64,000 nucleotides of DNA from Limosilactobacillus panis (GCF_019797825.1 NZ_CP081855.1:682001-746000); one strand, 5' to 3'. Positions 30,321-40,839 are shown, counted from the stretch's first letter. Notes: a model not told the origin generated them from the sequence alone. Numbers and translations are program-made.

Positions 30321-30779
30321 ATGGATCGTAAGGCACGACGTAAATATATCGAGCAGCTCGTGAGTGAACGCAAAATCGAGACCCAGGACGAACTTTTAAG
30401 GCTGCTCAATGATGCCGGAATTGAGACCACGCAGGCAACCATTTCACGTGATATCCATATGCTAAATATTGTTAAGGCAAGTGATGGGACTGGCCACACC
30501 TACTATGTTCAACTGCAAAAGGATCCAGCCCATAACTATGACCGCCTGTACCTGGGCATTCATAACAACGTGCAGACCGTTGAGACGGTGCAGTTCTTAA
30601 ACGTAGTCAAGACCGAGCCCAACTCAAGTTACGCCACTATCCTTGCGGGGATGTTTGACGAGTTGGACGTTCCGGAAGTGATCGGGACCCTGGCAGGGAA
30701 TGATACCCTTATTCTGATCAGCAAGACACCGGAAGATGCCCAGGCTGTTAATAAGCTAATAACGGACCACCTTGGTTAG
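30321..30779 (+). CDS. argR: Arginine repressor
   Basis: 152 residues, the normal ArgR length. N-terminal winged helix with TTQATISRDIHMLNIVK (about 35-50) and a C-terminal arginine-binding domain with GTLAGNDTLILISK. Preceded by GGGGG and ATG 30321. ArgR/AhrC hexamers control arginine synthesis and the deiminase pathway; no such genes are in the window, so targets lie elsewhere. Confidence 0.93.
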   Translation: MDRKARRKYIEQLVSERKIETQDELLRLLNDAGIETTQATISRDIHMLNIVKASDGTGHTYYVQLQKDPAHNYDRLYLGIHNNVQTVETVQFLNVVKTEPNSSYATILAGMFDELDVPEVIGTLAGNDTLILISKTPEDAQAVNKLITDHLG

Positions 30780-30873
30780 TTAAGAGCGGTGATAACACTT
30801 GCAAAAGCATCAACCACATGTTAATTTTAATTTGTTGGATGATACTTTTGTTTTTAGAAAGGTGGAACCAAAT

Positions 30874-31944
30874 ATGCGTGGTTTTGCAATGATTGGTCCA
30901 AACGAAACTGGCTTTATCGAAAAGGATGATCCTAAACTGGATCACCGTGATGCGCTGGTTAAGCCACTTGCCGTTGCCCCATGTACCTCTGACATTCACA
31001 CCGTTTACGAGAATGCCATTGGCCCTCGTCATAACATGATTTTAGGGCACGAAGCATGTGGAGAGATTGTCGCGGTTGGTGACGAAGTTAAGGACTTTAA
31101 AGTGGGTGACAAGGTCTTGGTACCAGCAGTTACCCCTGACTGGTCTGACCTGAACTCACAAGCAGGCTTTGCTTCTCACTCTGGTGGGATGTTGGCCGGC
31201 TGGAAGTTCTCAAACTTCAAGGACGGGGTTTTCGCAACCCGCTTCCATGTTAACGATGCTGACGGTAACCTGGCCCATATGCCAGAAGGAATGGACCCCG
31301 GTGTTGCCTGCATGCTGTCTGACATGATTCCAACTGGTTTCCATGCTGACGAGATGGCCCACGTTGAATTTGGTGATACCGTTGCCGTTATCGGGATTGG
31401 CCCGGTTGGCTTGATGGCCCTACGTGGTGCGGTTCTACATGGGGCCGGCCGAATTTTTGCCGTTGGTTCCCGGCCCAAGACAGTTGAAGTGGCCAAGAAG
31501 TATGGCGCCACGGACATTATTGACTACCACAACGGTGATATTGCTGATCAAATCCTCAAGTTGACCGATAACAAGGGAGTTGACCGAGTTCTGATTGCCG
31601 GTGGTGACACTGAACATACCTTTGACCAGGCAGCCCGGATGACGAAGCCGGGTGGATCAATTGGTAACGTTGCTTACCTGAATGGTAACCACACAATTGA
31701 AATTAAGGCTGGTGACTGGGGTGTTGGAATGTCCAACATCACCATCGATGGTGGCCTGATGCCGGGTGGCCGTCTGCGAATGGAAAAGCTGGCAAGCCTG
31801 ATTACCAACGGCCGGCTGGATCCTTCACTGATGATTACCCACAAGTTCCACGGCTTCGAAAAGATTCCGGATGCCTTGGAACTGATGCACAATAAGCCTG
31901 CTGACCTAATCAAGCCAGTTGTTTACTGTGATGACATCGACTAA
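30874..31944 (+). CDS. Zinc-dependent secondary-alcohol dehydrogenase (NADP isopropanol dehydrogenase type)
   Basis: 356 residues from ATG 30874, which has AGAAAGGTGG upstream; a TTG-started extension to 30799 has none. The N-terminus MRGFAMIG and LGHEACGEIVAVG, and the zinc ligands (Cys in APCTSDIHT, His and Glu in GHEA, Asp in the 150 region), match the clostridial/Thermoanaerobacter secondary ADH group. The Rossmann motif is GIGPVGLMA, followed by GSRPKTVEVAKKYGATD, where Gly-Ser-Arg suggests NADP. It likely interconverts ketones and secondary alcohols. Confidence 0.87.
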   Translation: MRGFAMIGPNETGFIEKDDPKLDHRDALVKPLAVAPCTSDIHTVYENAIGPRHNMILGHEACGEIVAVGDEVKDFKVGDKVLVPAVTPDWSDLNSQAGFASHSGGMLAGWKFSNFKDGVFATRFHVNDADGNLAHMPEGMDPGVACMLSDMIPTGFHADEMAHVEFGDTVAVIGIGPVGLMALRGAVLHGAGRIFAVGSRPKTVEVAKKYGATDIIDYHNGDIADQILKLTDNKGVDRVLIAGGDTEHTFDQAARMTKPGGSIGNVAYLNGNHTIEIKAGDWGVGMSNITIDGGLMPGGRLRMEKLASLITNGRLDPSLMITHKFHGFEKIPDALELMHNKPADLIKPVVYCDDID

Positions 31945-31955
31945 ACAAACAAAAG

Positions 31956-31993
31956 GGGAGTTGGAAAAAGCTTTGCTGGCTTTTCCAACTCCC
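31956..31993. terminator. Terminator between the ADH and the reverse-strand operon
   Basis: GGGAGTTGGAAAA pairs perfectly with TTTTCCAACTCCC around a 12-base loop. It sits between convergent genes and may serve both. Confidence 0.8.
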
Positions 31994-32001
31994 TTAATAT
32001 T

Positions 32002-32298
32002 TTAAATCAGTTGTTGTTTAATCCGGTCCATCCGGTAGACGACGATCGTCTCAATTAGGGTGATGACCGCCATGAGCAATGTGTTGTAGCGCCCTGGAGC
32101 AAAGAGGAGGAGGATAATCAGGATCCAAGATCCCCAGTTCCAACGGCGTTCCCAATAAATTACCCGTTTGATTTGTTCCTGCTTGCCTTGTGCACGGGGG
32201 TGGTGGATCGCCACCTGTAGGAAAGCATACAAGCGCACTTCATAGAAGCTTTCAATCAAGAAGACTGCGGCAAGGAGGAAACAGTAGCCATTTTCCAT
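32002..32298 (-). CDS. Small membrane protein, 98 residues
   Basis: Not recognised. Two or three hydrophobic segments (about 5-17, 55-67, 72-86). Start ATG 32298 follows AGGGGTGAT. It lies 11 bp behind gatD on the same strand, so it is probably the third gene of the murT-gatD operon. Confidence 0.65.
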   Translation of the reverse strand: MENGYCFLLAAVFLIESFYEVRLYAFLQVAIHHPRAQGKQEQIKRVIYWERRWNWGSWILIILLLFAPGRYNTLLMAVITLIETIVVYRMDRIKQQLI

Positions 32299-32309
32299 TA
32301 GTATCACCC

Positions 32310-33017
32310 CTAGAATGTTGAGACAATCTTGAGGGCTTTTTGTCTACTCAAGTCGGCGTCCGGGTACTTGTTGTGAAGGGCAATAAGTAATAGGTGCTTA
32401 GCGATTTCCCCGTTTCGGGTCAGAATCGGACCATGGAAGTAGGAACAATAGGTTGCCTTGTAGATGGCCCCCTCGGTCCCGTCTTCACCATTATTGCCGT
32501 GCCCGGTGATAACCTTGCCTAGTGGTCGTTCGCCATCCCCTAGGAAGGTCCGCCCGTTGTGGTTTTCAAAACCATGGTACTCCTCACCGGTCTCCTCATT
32601 CTTGATGGTGATATTGCCGATGAAGCGGTTATTGTCCTGGCTGAGGGTGTAATGATTGAGAATCCCCAGGCCAGGAATTTTCTCACCGTTGGCCCCAATA
32701 TAGTACTTGCCGAGGAGCTGGTAACCGCCACAGATAGCGAGGAGGGGCTTCCCCTCATTAATAAACTTCGTCAGGGCGGTCTTCTTGTTTGGCAGGTCGC
32801 GAGAAACCACTAGTTGTTCATAGTCCTGGCCCCCACCAAAGAGGGCCAGATCAAAGGCCTCCGGATTGAATTGGTCGTCAATGCTGATAACCTGGCTTTC
32901 AATCTCAGCGTCCATCATCTTACCATAGTATTGGAGGGCAATGATATTACCAATGTCACTATATGTATTAAGCAAGTCACCATAAAGGTGGGCGAGCTTG
33001 AGGTGGAACTTAGCCAT
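32310..33017 (-). CDS. gatD: Lipid II isoglutaminyl synthase, glutaminase subunit GatD
   Basis: 235 residues. Class I glutamine amidotransferase-like: nucleophile Cys96 in LLAICGGYQLLG, GGGQDYEQ before it, and a late SYFHGPIL. GatD supplies ammonia to MurT for amidation of the peptidoglycan D-Glu. Start ATG 33017 follows AAGGAGG; frame overlaps murT by 8 bases, so the two are translationally coupled. A much longer open frame upstream is the shadow of murT. Confidence 0.92.
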   Translation of the reverse strand: MAKFHLKLAHLYGDLLNTYSDIGNIIALQYYGKMMDAEIESQVISIDDQFNPEAFDLALFGGGQDYEQLVVSRDLPNKKTALTKFINEGKPLLAICGGYQLLGKYYIGANGEKIPGLGILNHYTLSQDNNRFIGNITIKNEETGEEYHGFENHNGRTFLGDGERPLGKVITGHGNNGEDGTEGAIYKATYCSYFHGPILTRNGEIAKHLLLIALHNKYPDADLSRQKALKIVSTF

Positions 33018-34356
33018 TGTGCTTTCCTCCTTTTTTAAAATAGCCCTTTTCACTGAGCAGCTTGCGGAATTGTAGGACGGCCGTGTAAGTGGCCAGAACG
33101 TAGACGTGCTGGCTTGGCAGCTGCTTGATTTTGCCCAGTACCTTTTCCAAATTAGGCTCGTGCCAGACATTATCGATCCCCGCCATTGTCAGCCGGGTGG
33201 TGATGTCTTTATAGCGTTCCCCACCGGTCATGTACTGCCGGATGTCTGATCGAGCCAGCTTTTCGAAGTTACCGTCCCAAATCCAACTAGTGTCGATCCC
33301 GTCAGCATACTTGGCATTGAGCAGGAAGACAAAACTGAACGGCTTAGGGTCGGTTTCAATCATATCAAGAACCTGGTTTAAGCCCACCGGGTTCTTCACC
33401 AAAATCAATGTGACGGCCTTGCCCTCAACATTGATGACCTCCTGGCGGCCAAAGACCTTTTCGTCAGCCTCAAAGGCGTGCTTAATCTGGACCGGCGATA
33501 CATTTAGAAAGCGGCCGAGAGTATAAGCGGCCAGGGCATTATAAATGTTATAAAGCCCCCCAATCTTAATGGTGAACGGTTGTCCATCAATTTCAAATGA
33601 CGACTGGGTCGGTGTCATCTTTCCCAACTTGTTCACTGCGTAAGTCAGCCTTGGCCGGTGAAAACCGCAGTGGGGACAGAAATAGTCACCTAACCCGGCG
33701 TAGGTCCGCATGTGATACTGCAGAATGTGCTGGCACTTCGGGCACAGTAGGCCATCGGTGTTTGCCGGGGCATGGAAGGCCGGACGGTACTCGTGGTTAA
33801 AGCCGTAATAGATTACTGGGTTGGGCAGGTCCTTACTATGAAAAAGCTGTTCATCACCGTTAGCAATGATTGTCGCGTGCGGTGCCAGCTTAACACCCTT
33901 AAGAATTTTAGCATAGGTTGTGTAGATTTCCCCGTAGCGGTCCATCTGGTCCCGGAAAATGTTTGTGAAAACAAAGGCGATGGGGGTGATGTACTTGGTG
34001 ACTTTTACCACGTTTGCTTCGTCGACTTCGAGGACGGCCAGCCCCCTTTTCTTAGACCGGGGGGCAGTGATAAAGGTCGTCACGATTCCCTGTTCCATGT
34101 TTGACCCCGTGGGGTTGGTGAGGACCTGGTCGTACTTTTCACGTAGTACCCGGACGCTTAAGGCAGTGGTTAATGTCTTGCCATTTGTTCCAGTGACAAT
34201 TACCAGGTCATACCGTTTGCTAAAGGCCTGTAAAATGTTTGGGTCTAGCTTGAGCGTTAATTTTCCCGGCAGTGAGCTCCCCCCGTTAAAAAAATGGTGC
34301 AGGAACCGGTAACTGGAACGGCCAGCAAGTTCAGCAAATGAACTTCGAACTGACAT
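33010..34356 (-). CDS. murT: Lipid II isoglutaminyl synthase, Mur-ligase subunit MurT
   Basis: 448 residues. Mur-ligase ATP motif TGTNGKTLTT (about residue 57), a Cys4 zinc ribbon (CPKCQH and CPHCG) typical of MurT, and a DUF1727-type C-terminus. With GatD it amidates the alpha-carboxyl of D-isoglutamate in lipid II on the cytoplasmic face. Start ATG 34356 has GGAG nine bases upstream. Confidence 0.92.
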   Translation of the reverse strand: MSVRSSFAELAGRSSYRFLHHFFNGGSSLPGKLTLKLDPNILQAFSKRYDLVIVTGTNGKTLTTALSVRVLREKYDQVLTNPTGSNMEQGIVTTFITAPRSKKRGLAVLEVDEANVVKVTKYITPIAFVFTNIFRDQMDRYGEIYTTYAKILKGVKLAPHATIIANGDEQLFHSKDLPNPVIYYGFNHEYRPAFHAPANTDGLLCPKCQHILQYHMRTYAGLGDYFCPHCGFHRPRLTYAVNKLGKMTPTQSSFEIDGQPFTIKIGGLYNIYNALAAYTLGRFLNVSPVQIKHAFEADEKVFGRQEVINVEGKAVTLILVKNPVGLNQVLDMIETDPKPFSFVFLLNAKYADGIDTSWIWDGNFEKLARSDIRQYMTGGERYKDITTRLTMAGIDNVWHEPNLEKVLGKIKQLPSQHVYVLATYTAVLQFRKLLSEKGYFKKGGKHNG

Positions 34357-34479
34357 TGTCAACTACTCCTTTCAATTTTGATCTCTCCAGATAAATACTC
34401 CTTATTTTAAGCTTTATGGGAATAAAAAGAAAGAACCTTAACCTTAACTTATCATTTACCCTTCGCCCGGCTTGAATAG

Positions 34480-34508
34480 TTTAAAAGCCGACTGCTTTCC
34501 GATATAAT
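34480..34508 (+). promoter_or_regulatory. Promoter of tdk-prfA-prmC-sua5
   Basis: TTTAAA (34480-34485) and TATAAT (34503-34508) are 17 bp apart. The expected start at about 34515 leaves no room for an ATG at 34519 and favours the GTG at 34543. Confidence 0.65.
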
Positions 34509-34542
34509 TAAAAGGACTATGAAAAAAAGGGGCAGTTATAAA

Positions 34543-35130
34543 GTGGCACAGCTATTTTTCAAATATGGGGCAATGAATTCGGGAAAGTCGATTGATATTC
34601 TCAAGGTTGCCCACAATTATGAGGAACAAGGAAAGCCGGTTGTCTTAATGACGAGCGGGGTCGATACCCGTTCTGGTGAGGGAATCATCGCCAGCCGGAT
34701 TGGTTTGAAGCGGAAAGTCAAACCGGTGATGGATGACACTAATATCTATGACTATGTGAGGTCGGTTGACCACAAGGTATACTGTGTTTTGATTGATGAG
34801 GCGCAGTTCCTTAAAAAGCGGCATGTTTTACAATTAATTAAGATTGTTGACGAGCTGAATATTCCGGTAATGACCTTTGGCCTCAAAAACGATTTTCGTA
34901 ACGAACTGTTTGAAGGCACCAAGTACCTCCTAATCTACGCTGATAAAATTGAGGAAATGAAGACGATTTGTTGGTTCTGTCCACACAAGGCGACGATGAA
35001 CCTGCGTATTCATGATGGCAAACCGGTCTATGAGGGTGAACAGGTTCAGATTGGTGGTAACGAATCCTACTACCCGGTCTGCCGAAAACACTACTTTCAC
35101 CCTTTATTAAATAAAAAAGAGGAGAATTGA
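34543..35130 (+). CDS. tdk: Thymidine kinase
   Basis: 195 residues from GTG 34543. The protein then begins [16 protein letters not shown], the usual TdkII start with Walker A at GAMNSGKS; an ATG at 34519 is too close to the promoter. Lid and base-recognition parts follow ([15 protein letters not shown]), and four Cys/His positions near the C-terminus ([12 protein letters not shown]) form the zinc site. It phosphorylates thymidine in the salvage pathway. First gene of a conserved tdk-prfA-prmC-sua5 cluster. Confidence 0.94.
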   Translation: MAQLFFKYGAMNSGKSIDILKVAHNYEEQGKPVVLMTSGVDTRSGEGIIASRIGLKRKVKPVMDDTNIYDYVRSVDHKVYCVLIDEAQFLKKRHVLQLIKIVDELNIPVMTFGLKNDFRNELFEGTKYLLIYADKIEEMKTICWFCPHKATMNLRIHDGKPVYEGEQVQIGGNESYYPVCRKHYFHPLLNKKEEN

Positions 35131-35132
35131 TA

Positions 35133-36221
35133 ATGGAAATTTCAGAAATCTTTGATAAGCTGCAAGCAGTTGCGGACCGCTATGATGAATTAAACGAACT
35201 GATTAGTGATCCAGAAGTAATTGCCGACTCCCAACGGTTTATGAAACTCTCCAAGGAAGAGGGGAGTTTACGGGAAACCGTTGAAAAGTACAACGAATAT
35301 AAGAAGGTCACCAAGACGATTAAAGATGACGAAGAGATGCTGCGGGAGACCGACGACCCAGATCTGACGGCCATGACCAAGGACGAGCTGTCCACGTCCC
35401 GTGACCAGCAGGCTAAGTTGGAAAAGGAGCTGGAAGTTCTCTTAATCCCGAAGGACCCGAATGACGATAAGAACATCATTATGGAAATCCGGGGTGCCGC
35501 TGGTGGGGATGAAGCCAGCCTGTTTGCGGCCGACCTTTATAACATGTACCTGCATTACGCAGAAAAGCAGGGGTGGAAGGTCGAAGTCGTTGATAAGAAC
35601 GAAACCGAAGTCGGGGGCTTTAAGGAAATTGCCCTAACGATTACTGGTGACAAGGTGTACTCCAAGCTAAAGTTTGAAAATGGCGCCCACCGGGTTCAAC
35701 GGGTTCCCGTTACTGAATCCGCCGGCCGGGTGCACACCTCAACCGCCACTGTCGGCGTCATGCCAGAAGCCGAGGACGTCGACGTGGACATTGACCCCAA
35801 GGATATCCGGGTTGATGTTTACCGGTCCAGTGGTGCCGGTGGACAACACGTCAACAAGACATCTTCCGCGGTCCGGATGACCCACTTACCAACCGGGATC
35901 GTGGTTGCCATGCAGGATGAACGTTCCCAGCAGCAAAACCGGGCTAAGGCCATGCGGATTTTGAAGTCCCGGGTCTACGACTACTACCAACAAAAGGAAC
36001 AGAATGCTTACGATGAAAAGCGGAAGAATGCCATTGGAACCGGGGACCGTTCGGAACGGATTCGGACCTATAACTACCCCCAAAACCGGGTTACTGACCA
36101 CCGGATTGGTCTGACTTTGAACAAGCTGGATAAGGTTATGTCTGGGGACCTTGACGAGATTATTGAAGCGTTGATTGTGGCTGACCAGACGAAGAAGTTG
36201 GAGCAACTGCGCAATGAATAG
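35133..36221 (+). CDS. prfA: Peptide chain release factor 1
   Basis: 362 residues. The GGQ motif is at 236-238 ([11 protein letters not shown]), and the domain order matches RF1, which reads UAA and UAG. I start at ATG 35133 behind GAGGAGAATT; it follows tdk by two bases. It overlaps prmC, whose product methylates the GGQ glutamine. Confidence 0.97.
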   Translation: MEISEIFDKLQAVADRYDELNELISDPEVIADSQRFMKLSKEEGSLRETVEKYNEYKKVTKTIKDDEEMLRETDDPDLTAMTKDELSTSRDQQAKLEKELEVLLIPKDPNDDKNIIMEIRGAAGGDEASLFAADLYNMYLHYAEKQGWKVEVVDKNETEVGGFKEIALTITGDKVYSKLKFENGAHRVQRVPVTESAGRVHTSTATVGVMPEAEDVDVDIDPKDIRVDVYRSSGAGGQHVNKTSSAVRMTHLPTGIVVAMQDERSQQQNRAKAMRILKSRVYDYYQQKEQNAYDEKRKNAIGTGDRSERIRTYNYPQNRVTDHRIGLTLNKLDKVMSGDLDEIIEALIVADQTKKLEQLRNE

Positions 36222-37083
36222 GGCTGCCTGGACCTACTTTGCGGCCCAGCGGTGGGCGCAAAAAGCACTGCAGGACAGTCCAGTCGACCCGGGTGCTCCC
36301 CAGTTCCTGCTTGAGCAGCGCCATGGTTGGGACACGACCCACCTTTTGTTGCATAACCGTGACCTGATGCCAGCAGACGAGCAGGAGTGGTTTGAAGCAG
36401 CGGTCAAGCAGCTATTAAAGAACGTGCCTGCCCAGTACATCGTTGGCAAGACCACTTTTTACGGCCGGCCTTTCCGGGTTACTAGGGATGTCTTGATTCC
36501 TGAACCGGAGACAGCTGAACTGGTTGACTGGGTCCTGGCGATGGTTAAGACGACTACTCCCCTGGAGGTCTTGGATCTTGGGACCGGTAGCGGGGTGATT
36601 GGAATTACCTTGGCCATGGAGCGGCCTAACTGGCGGGTCACCTTGTCGGATGTTTCCCCTGCGGCCCTGACAGTTGCGCGGGAAAATGCTGATTATCTGG
36701 GGGCTAAGGTTCAAACGGTTACCAGTGACTTATTTGACCAGTTGGTGGGTGCCCGCTTTGACCTGATTGTCACCAACCCACCTTACATTGATTCGGCTGC
36801 TAAGGATAAGATGGACCGGGCCGTACTAAAATACGAACCACCGCTGGCCCTGTTTGCTGACGAACATGGCCTGGGCTTCTACCACCGCCTGTTTACCCAG
36901 GTGGGTGCTCACCTGACGGCTGACGGGCAAGTCTTTGCCGAGACCAGTTACGACCAGGAGGACAGTATTCAGGAGCTTCTTAAAAGATGTGATAAAAATG
37001 CCACAATCACGGTTCGCCATGATGTGGCTGGTAAGATGAGGATGATGCATGCATGGGATTTTTCTGGCGCAGGAGGAAATTAG
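36214..37083 (+). CDS. prmC: Release factor glutamine methyltransferase
   Basis: 289 residues from ATG 36214, overlapping the prfA stop by 8 bases. Helical N-terminal domain, SAM motif [12 protein letters not shown] (about 120) and the catalytic NPPY (about 190). It methylates the GGQ Gln of RF1 and RF2. Confidence 0.95.
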   Translation: MNRAAWTYFAAQRWAQKALQDSPVDPGAPQFLLEQRHGWDTTHLLLHNRDLMPADEQEWFEAAVKQLLKNVPAQYIVGKTTFYGRPFRVTRDVLIPEPETAELVDWVLAMVKTTTPLEVLDLGTGSGVIGITLAMERPNWRVTLSDVSPAALTVARENADYLGAKVQTVTSDLFDQLVGARFDLIVTNPPYIDSAAKDKMDRAVLKYEPPLALFADEHGLGFYHRLFTQVGAHLTADGQVFAETSYDQEDSIQELLKRCDKNATITVRHDVAGKMRMMHAWDFSGAGGN

Positions 37084-37088
37084 TAAGA

Positions 37089-38117
37089 ATGAACACGAAA
37101 ATTTATCAATTAAACCAGATTGACGAGGCGGCCGCCGCCCTGAAACATGGTGAATTAGTGGCCTTTCCAACCGAAACCGTCTACGGCTTAGGGGCTGATG
37201 CCACCAATGAGGCCGCGGTGAAGAACGTTTACTTGGCCAAAGGCCGGCCAAGCGATAACCCGTTGATTGTCCATGTTAACTCGGTGGCCATGGTTGAAAA
37301 GTACGCGGCTGAGATTCCGGATAACGCTCGGAAGCTGATGAAGGCCTTCTGGCCGGGCTCGCTAACAATTATCCTTAAGATCAAGAAGGGGGCCCTCTCG
37401 AAGACGGTTACTGGAGGCTTGGATACAGTTGCCTTCCGTTTTCCAGACTGCCAACCGACGCTAGATCTGATTGGCAAGGCTGGTGTCCCAATGGTGGGGC
37501 CTTCCGCCAACACATCAGGAAAGCCGAGTCCAACCACTGCACAACATGTTTACCACGACCTGAACGGTAAGATTACTGGAATCCTGGATAATGGACCGAC
37601 CCGGGTCGGGGTTGAGTCAACGGTCCTGGACATGTCGACGGATACCCCGGTCATTCTCCGACCAGGTGCCGTTACCAAGAAAGACATTGAGAGTGTCATT
37701 GGGTCAATTGACCTGAACCACCATAAGGTTGGCAAGAACGAGATTCCGAAGGCCCCGGGAATGAAGTACAAGCACTACGCCCCGAGCGCCCAGGTTTACA
37801 TTGTTGATGATGGGACCGACTGGACCATGGTTGCCAAGTGGGTCGGTGAGCAACCATTTGATGTTGGCTTCATGGCCACGGAAGATGTTTTGAAGGGCTT
37901 AAACCTGCCGATGAATGCCGTCCAGTTCTCCCTTGGTAAGAACGTTACCGACGCGAGTGCCCGCCTTTTTGATGGTTTGCGGGAATTTGATGACCAGCCA
38001 AACGTTAAGGCAATCGTCACCCAAGCGTTCCCTGCCCACGACCTCGGTGGTGCTTACATGAACCGACTGAACAAATCTGCTGGTGGTGTCCATTTTGATT
38101 CCCAGCAAGTAAAATAA
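37089..38117 (+). CDS. L-threonylcarbamoyladenylate synthase (Sua5 type)
   Basis: 342 residues, so the long Sua5 form with YrdC domain (residues 1-200, FPTETVYGLGADA and KGRPSDNPLIVH) plus the C-terminal Sua5 domain. It makes TC-AMP for t6A37 in tRNA. ATG 37089 follows AGGAGGAAATT. Conserved neighbour of prfA and prmC. Confidence 0.94.
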   Translation: MNTKIYQLNQIDEAAAALKHGELVAFPTETVYGLGADATNEAAVKNVYLAKGRPSDNPLIVHVNSVAMVEKYAAEIPDNARKLMKAFWPGSLTIILKIKKGALSKTVTGGLDTVAFRFPDCQPTLDLIGKAGVPMVGPSANTSGKPSPTTAQHVYHDLNGKITGILDNGPTRVGVESTVLDMSTDTPVILRPGAVTKKDIESVIGSIDLNHHKVGKNEIPKAPGMKYKHYAPSAQVYIVDDGTDWTMVAKWVGEQPFDVGFMATEDVLKGLNLPMNAVQFSLGKNVTDASARLFDGLREFDDQPNVKAIVTQAFPAHDLGGAYMNRLNKSAGGVHFDSQQVK

Positions 38118-38139
38118 TGAGCAAAGTTTTAAAAATTAA

Positions 38140-38170
38140 GGTGAGAAGCTAACAACTTCTCCTTTTTTTT
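38140..38170 (+). terminator. Terminator before upp
   Basis: GGTGAGAAG pairs with CTTCTCC around a short loop, then eight T. Confidence 0.88.
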
Positions 38171-38208
38171 GGTAAAATAGGGGAGAAATTCAAAGGAGTG
38201 TATTTGGC

Positions 38209-38844
38209 ATGGGTAAATTTGAAGTTATGGATCACCCACTGATTCAACACAAGTTGACAATGATTCGGGACAAGAATGTAGGGACGAAGTTTTTCCGGGA
38301 AACAGTTAAGGAAATTTCAACCCTGATGGCCTATGAAGTTGCACGGGACATGCCACTGAAGGACGTGGAAGTTGAAACGCCAATTGCTAAGACCACCAAG
38401 AAGGAATTGGCTGGTAAAAAAGTTGCCATTATCCCAATCCTGCGGGCTGGTCTTGGAATGGTTGATGGGATGACTGACTTGATTCCCGCTGCCAAGATTG
38501 GCTTTATCGGCATGTACCGTGACGAAGAAACACTGAAGCCTCACGAATACTTTGTAAAGCTGCCAAATGATATCACTGAACGGCAATTGTTCATCGTTGA
38601 CCCAATGCTTGCCACTGGGGGGTCTGCAATGATGGCAATTGAGGCCTTGAAGAAGCGTGGCTGCCAAGAAAAGAACATGAAGTTTGCCTGCTTGGTTGCT
38701 GCTCCTGAAGGTGTTAAGGCCGTCCGGGAAGCTTACCCAGACGTTGACCTTTACGCCGCTGCCTTAGATGACCACCTGAACGAAGATGGTTACATTGTGC
38801 CCGGCCTTGGTGATGCCGGTGACCGGCTCTTCGGTACGAAGTAA
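38209..38844 (+). CDS. upp: Uracil phosphoribosyltransferase
   Basis: 211 residues. PRPP loop [12 protein letters not shown] (about 125-137), uracil-binding [13 protein letters not shown] near the end. Converts uracil and PRPP to UMP. Separate unit with AAAGGAG and its own terminator. Confidence 0.96.
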   Translation: MGKFEVMDHPLIQHKLTMIRDKNVGTKFFRETVKEISTLMAYEVARDMPLKDVEVETPIAKTTKKELAGKKVAIIPILRAGLGMVDGMTDLIPAAKIGFIGMYRDEETLKPHEYFVKLPNDITERQLFIVDPMLATGGSAMMAIEALKKRGCQEKNMKFACLVAAPEGVKAVREAYPDVDLYAAALDDHLNEDGYIVPGLGDAGDRLFGTK

Positions 38845-38866
38845 TTAGTAACAATTAAAGGGAAAG

Positions 38867-38911
38867 CCAACCGTTACGAAAACGTAAAGTTTTTGGACGG
38901 TGGTTTTTTTT
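38867..38911 (+). terminator. Terminator after upp
   Basis: CCAACCGT pairs imperfectly with ACGGTGG, enclosing a second small hairpin (TTACG/CGTAA), then eight T. Confidence 0.75.
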
Positions 38912-38965
38912 GTTTTGTTTGAGGGGTACAATGACAGCTAGTTTATTGTGAAGGGATGAAAAATT

Positions 38966-40075
38966 GTGAGTCACGGTTGGATAAGCAGACGGCTGCCCTT
39001 GTTCATCATTTTGCTGGTGATGGGTGCGGTTGCCCTCCTCTTTACGAGCCATAATCAGCGCTTCTACCGGCGGCCAATTGCCCGGGTGGAGGCGGTTAAA
39101 GCGGGGACAGTCCAGCGAACAAGCGACCAGTTTAAAAACATTGATCATGAGCATAACCAGACACTGACTGTCCGTTTGATGAATACGCGTTACCGGGGTC
39201 AACGGCTGCAGGTCAGCAACACTTATAGTGATTCCCAGCCGATGGACCAGCGCTACCATGTCGGTGACCAGATTTTCTTGACCCAGTTACGGAAGAGACA
39301 CCACCAACTGAGTGCTAACCTGGCGGGCTACAAGCGTGACACCGTGGTCGTCTTCTTGAGCTGGCTAGTCTGCCTGATGCTGATAATGATGATGGGGCGA
39401 GCTGGTTCGCTGGCCCTGGCGAGTGTCGTTGTTAACTCCCTACTCTTTATTATTGCAATTGAAATTGACCTTAAGAACAATGGCCAACATGTCCTGCTAA
39501 TCTTTGGTACCCTGGCGGTTATCTTTACCGTCGTCAGCCTCTTACTGATTCTGGGGCCCACCATGAAAATGTTGGCAACCGTAGCGGCGACGCTGCTGGG
39601 GACCTTCCTCGCCCTGGGGTTAAGCCTCCTTGTCTTTTCCTGGACCCACGAACGGGGAATTTACTACGAATCGATGCAGTATGTAACTCAGGTTCCGCGG
39701 CCGCTGTTTGTTGCGGAAACCCTGCTGGGCTCCCTGGGGGCAGTGATGGATGAGTCGAGTGATATTATTGCGACCCTGTTTGAACTTAAACAGCTGAACC
39801 CGCGGATTGGCCGGGGTGCGCTCTTCATGTCAGGGCGAAACGTCGGTAAGTCCATCATGGGGCCACTGATTAACGTCCTGTTTTTGATCTTTATGACCGA
39901 GACCTTTACGTCTAGCCTCCTTTATATTAAGAACGGTAATTCCTGGGGCTACACCTTTGCCATGAACATGAGTCTGGGGACGGTCCAGAGCTTGGTCAGC
40001 GGGATTGGCATTGTCCTGGCCGTACCGCTCGTTAGTGGATTCGGTGCGTTACTTCTGGGGAGGCAGAAAAAATGA
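38966..40075 (+). CDS. YibE/F-family membrane protein, first gene
   Basis: 369 residues starting with GTG 38966 behind GAAGGGATG. One N-terminal segment (about 10-26), an extracellular domain to about 130, then seven or so segments. Contains the family block ETLLGSLGAVMDESSDI and SGRNVGKSIMGP. Function of the family is unknown; it may be a transporter. Overlaps the next gene at ATGA. Confidence 0.85.
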   Translation: MSHGWISRRLPLFIILLVMGAVALLFTSHNQRFYRRPIARVEAVKAGTVQRTSDQFKNIDHEHNQTLTVRLMNTRYRGQRLQVSNTYSDSQPMDQRYHVGDQIFLTQLRKRHHQLSANLAGYKRDTVVVFLSWLVCLMLIMMMGRAGSLALASVVVNSLLFIIAIEIDLKNNGQHVLLIFGTLAVIFTVVSLLLILGPTMKMLATVAATLLGTFLALGLSLLVFSWTHERGIYYESMQYVTQVPRPLFVAETLLGSLGAVMDESSDIIATLFELKQLNPRIGRGALFMSGRNVGKSIMGPLINVLFLIFMTETFTSSLLYIKNGNSWGYTFAMNMSLGTVQSLVSGIGIVLAVPLVSGFGALLLGRQKK

Positions 40076-40839
40076 CAACCATTACTGCATTGGGCATTGT
40101 CCTCTTGATCCTAATGGTTGCGGTCGGCGGCAAGCAGGGGTGGACGGCTTTTCTAAGTTTGATTCTAAATTTTGGCTTCTTGTACTTTGCAATTGTTCTG
40201 ATTGCCTTTCATGTGCCGCCGCTCTTTGTGACGATCACAACGGGAATTATCATCCTGGCCATTACCATCTTTATGGGGGAGGACGACCTGCGGACAACGG
40301 TCACTGCCTTCTATGCCGCACTAATCGTTACCGCAATTTTGATTGTCCTTATCTTTGTGGTTGAACACTGGGCGATGGTCCAGGGCTTCGGGACCGAGGA
40401 TAGCGATGACCTGGAGGGGATGTCGATTCTGATCGGGATCAGCTACTTCAAGGTTACGGTAACGGTCACCACCCTCAGTACGCTGGGGGCAATTGCGGAA
40501 GCGGCGATGGCAATCGCAGCGGGCTTAACCGAAATCCTCCAGGCCCATCCGGAAGTTGGTAACCGCCAGCTGATGGTCAGTGGGATGACAATTGGCCGCC
40601 AGATCATCGGAACAACATTTAACACCCTGTTCTTCGGCTTCTTCGGTGGCTTCTTGGCCCTCTTCATCTGGTTTGCCGGCCTCAACTACTCGTTGGGAAC
40701 AATCATGAATAATAAAATCTTCGTGGCGGAGATGATTGAAATCCTAATTTCATTTGTCGGCGTTCTACTGACGGTCCCCACGACGGCCTGGATAATGACG
40801 AGGCGGCGACATAAAATTGCTGATAAACAAGATTCCTAA
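40072..40839 (+). CDS. YibE/F-family membrane protein, second gene
   Basis: 255 residues, about seven membrane segments, starting at the ATGA overlap with the first gene. Contains the family block LGAIAEAAMAIAAGL and MTIGRQIIGTTFNTL, parallel to its partner, so the pair arose by duplication. Its last codons (GAT TCC TAA) form part of the 14-bp repeat next to the IS element. Confidence 0.84.
   Translation: MTTITALGIVLLILMVAVGGKQGWTAFLSLILNFGFLYFAIVLIAFHVPPLFVTITTGIIILAITIFMGEDDLRTTVTAFYAALIVTAILIVLIFVVEHWAMVQGFGTEDSDDLEGMSILIGISYFKVTVTVTTLSTLGAIAEAAMAIAAGLTEILQAHPEVGNRQLMVSGMTIGRQIIGTTFNTLFFGFFGGFLALFIWFAGLNYSLGTIMNNKIFVAEMIEILISFVGVLLTVPTTAWIMTRRRHKIADKQDS

Noticed and set aside
33018..33170. 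Long N-terminal extension of GatD
   Set aside because: Lies inside murT in another frame; AAGGAGG before ATG 33017 gives the standard GatD start.
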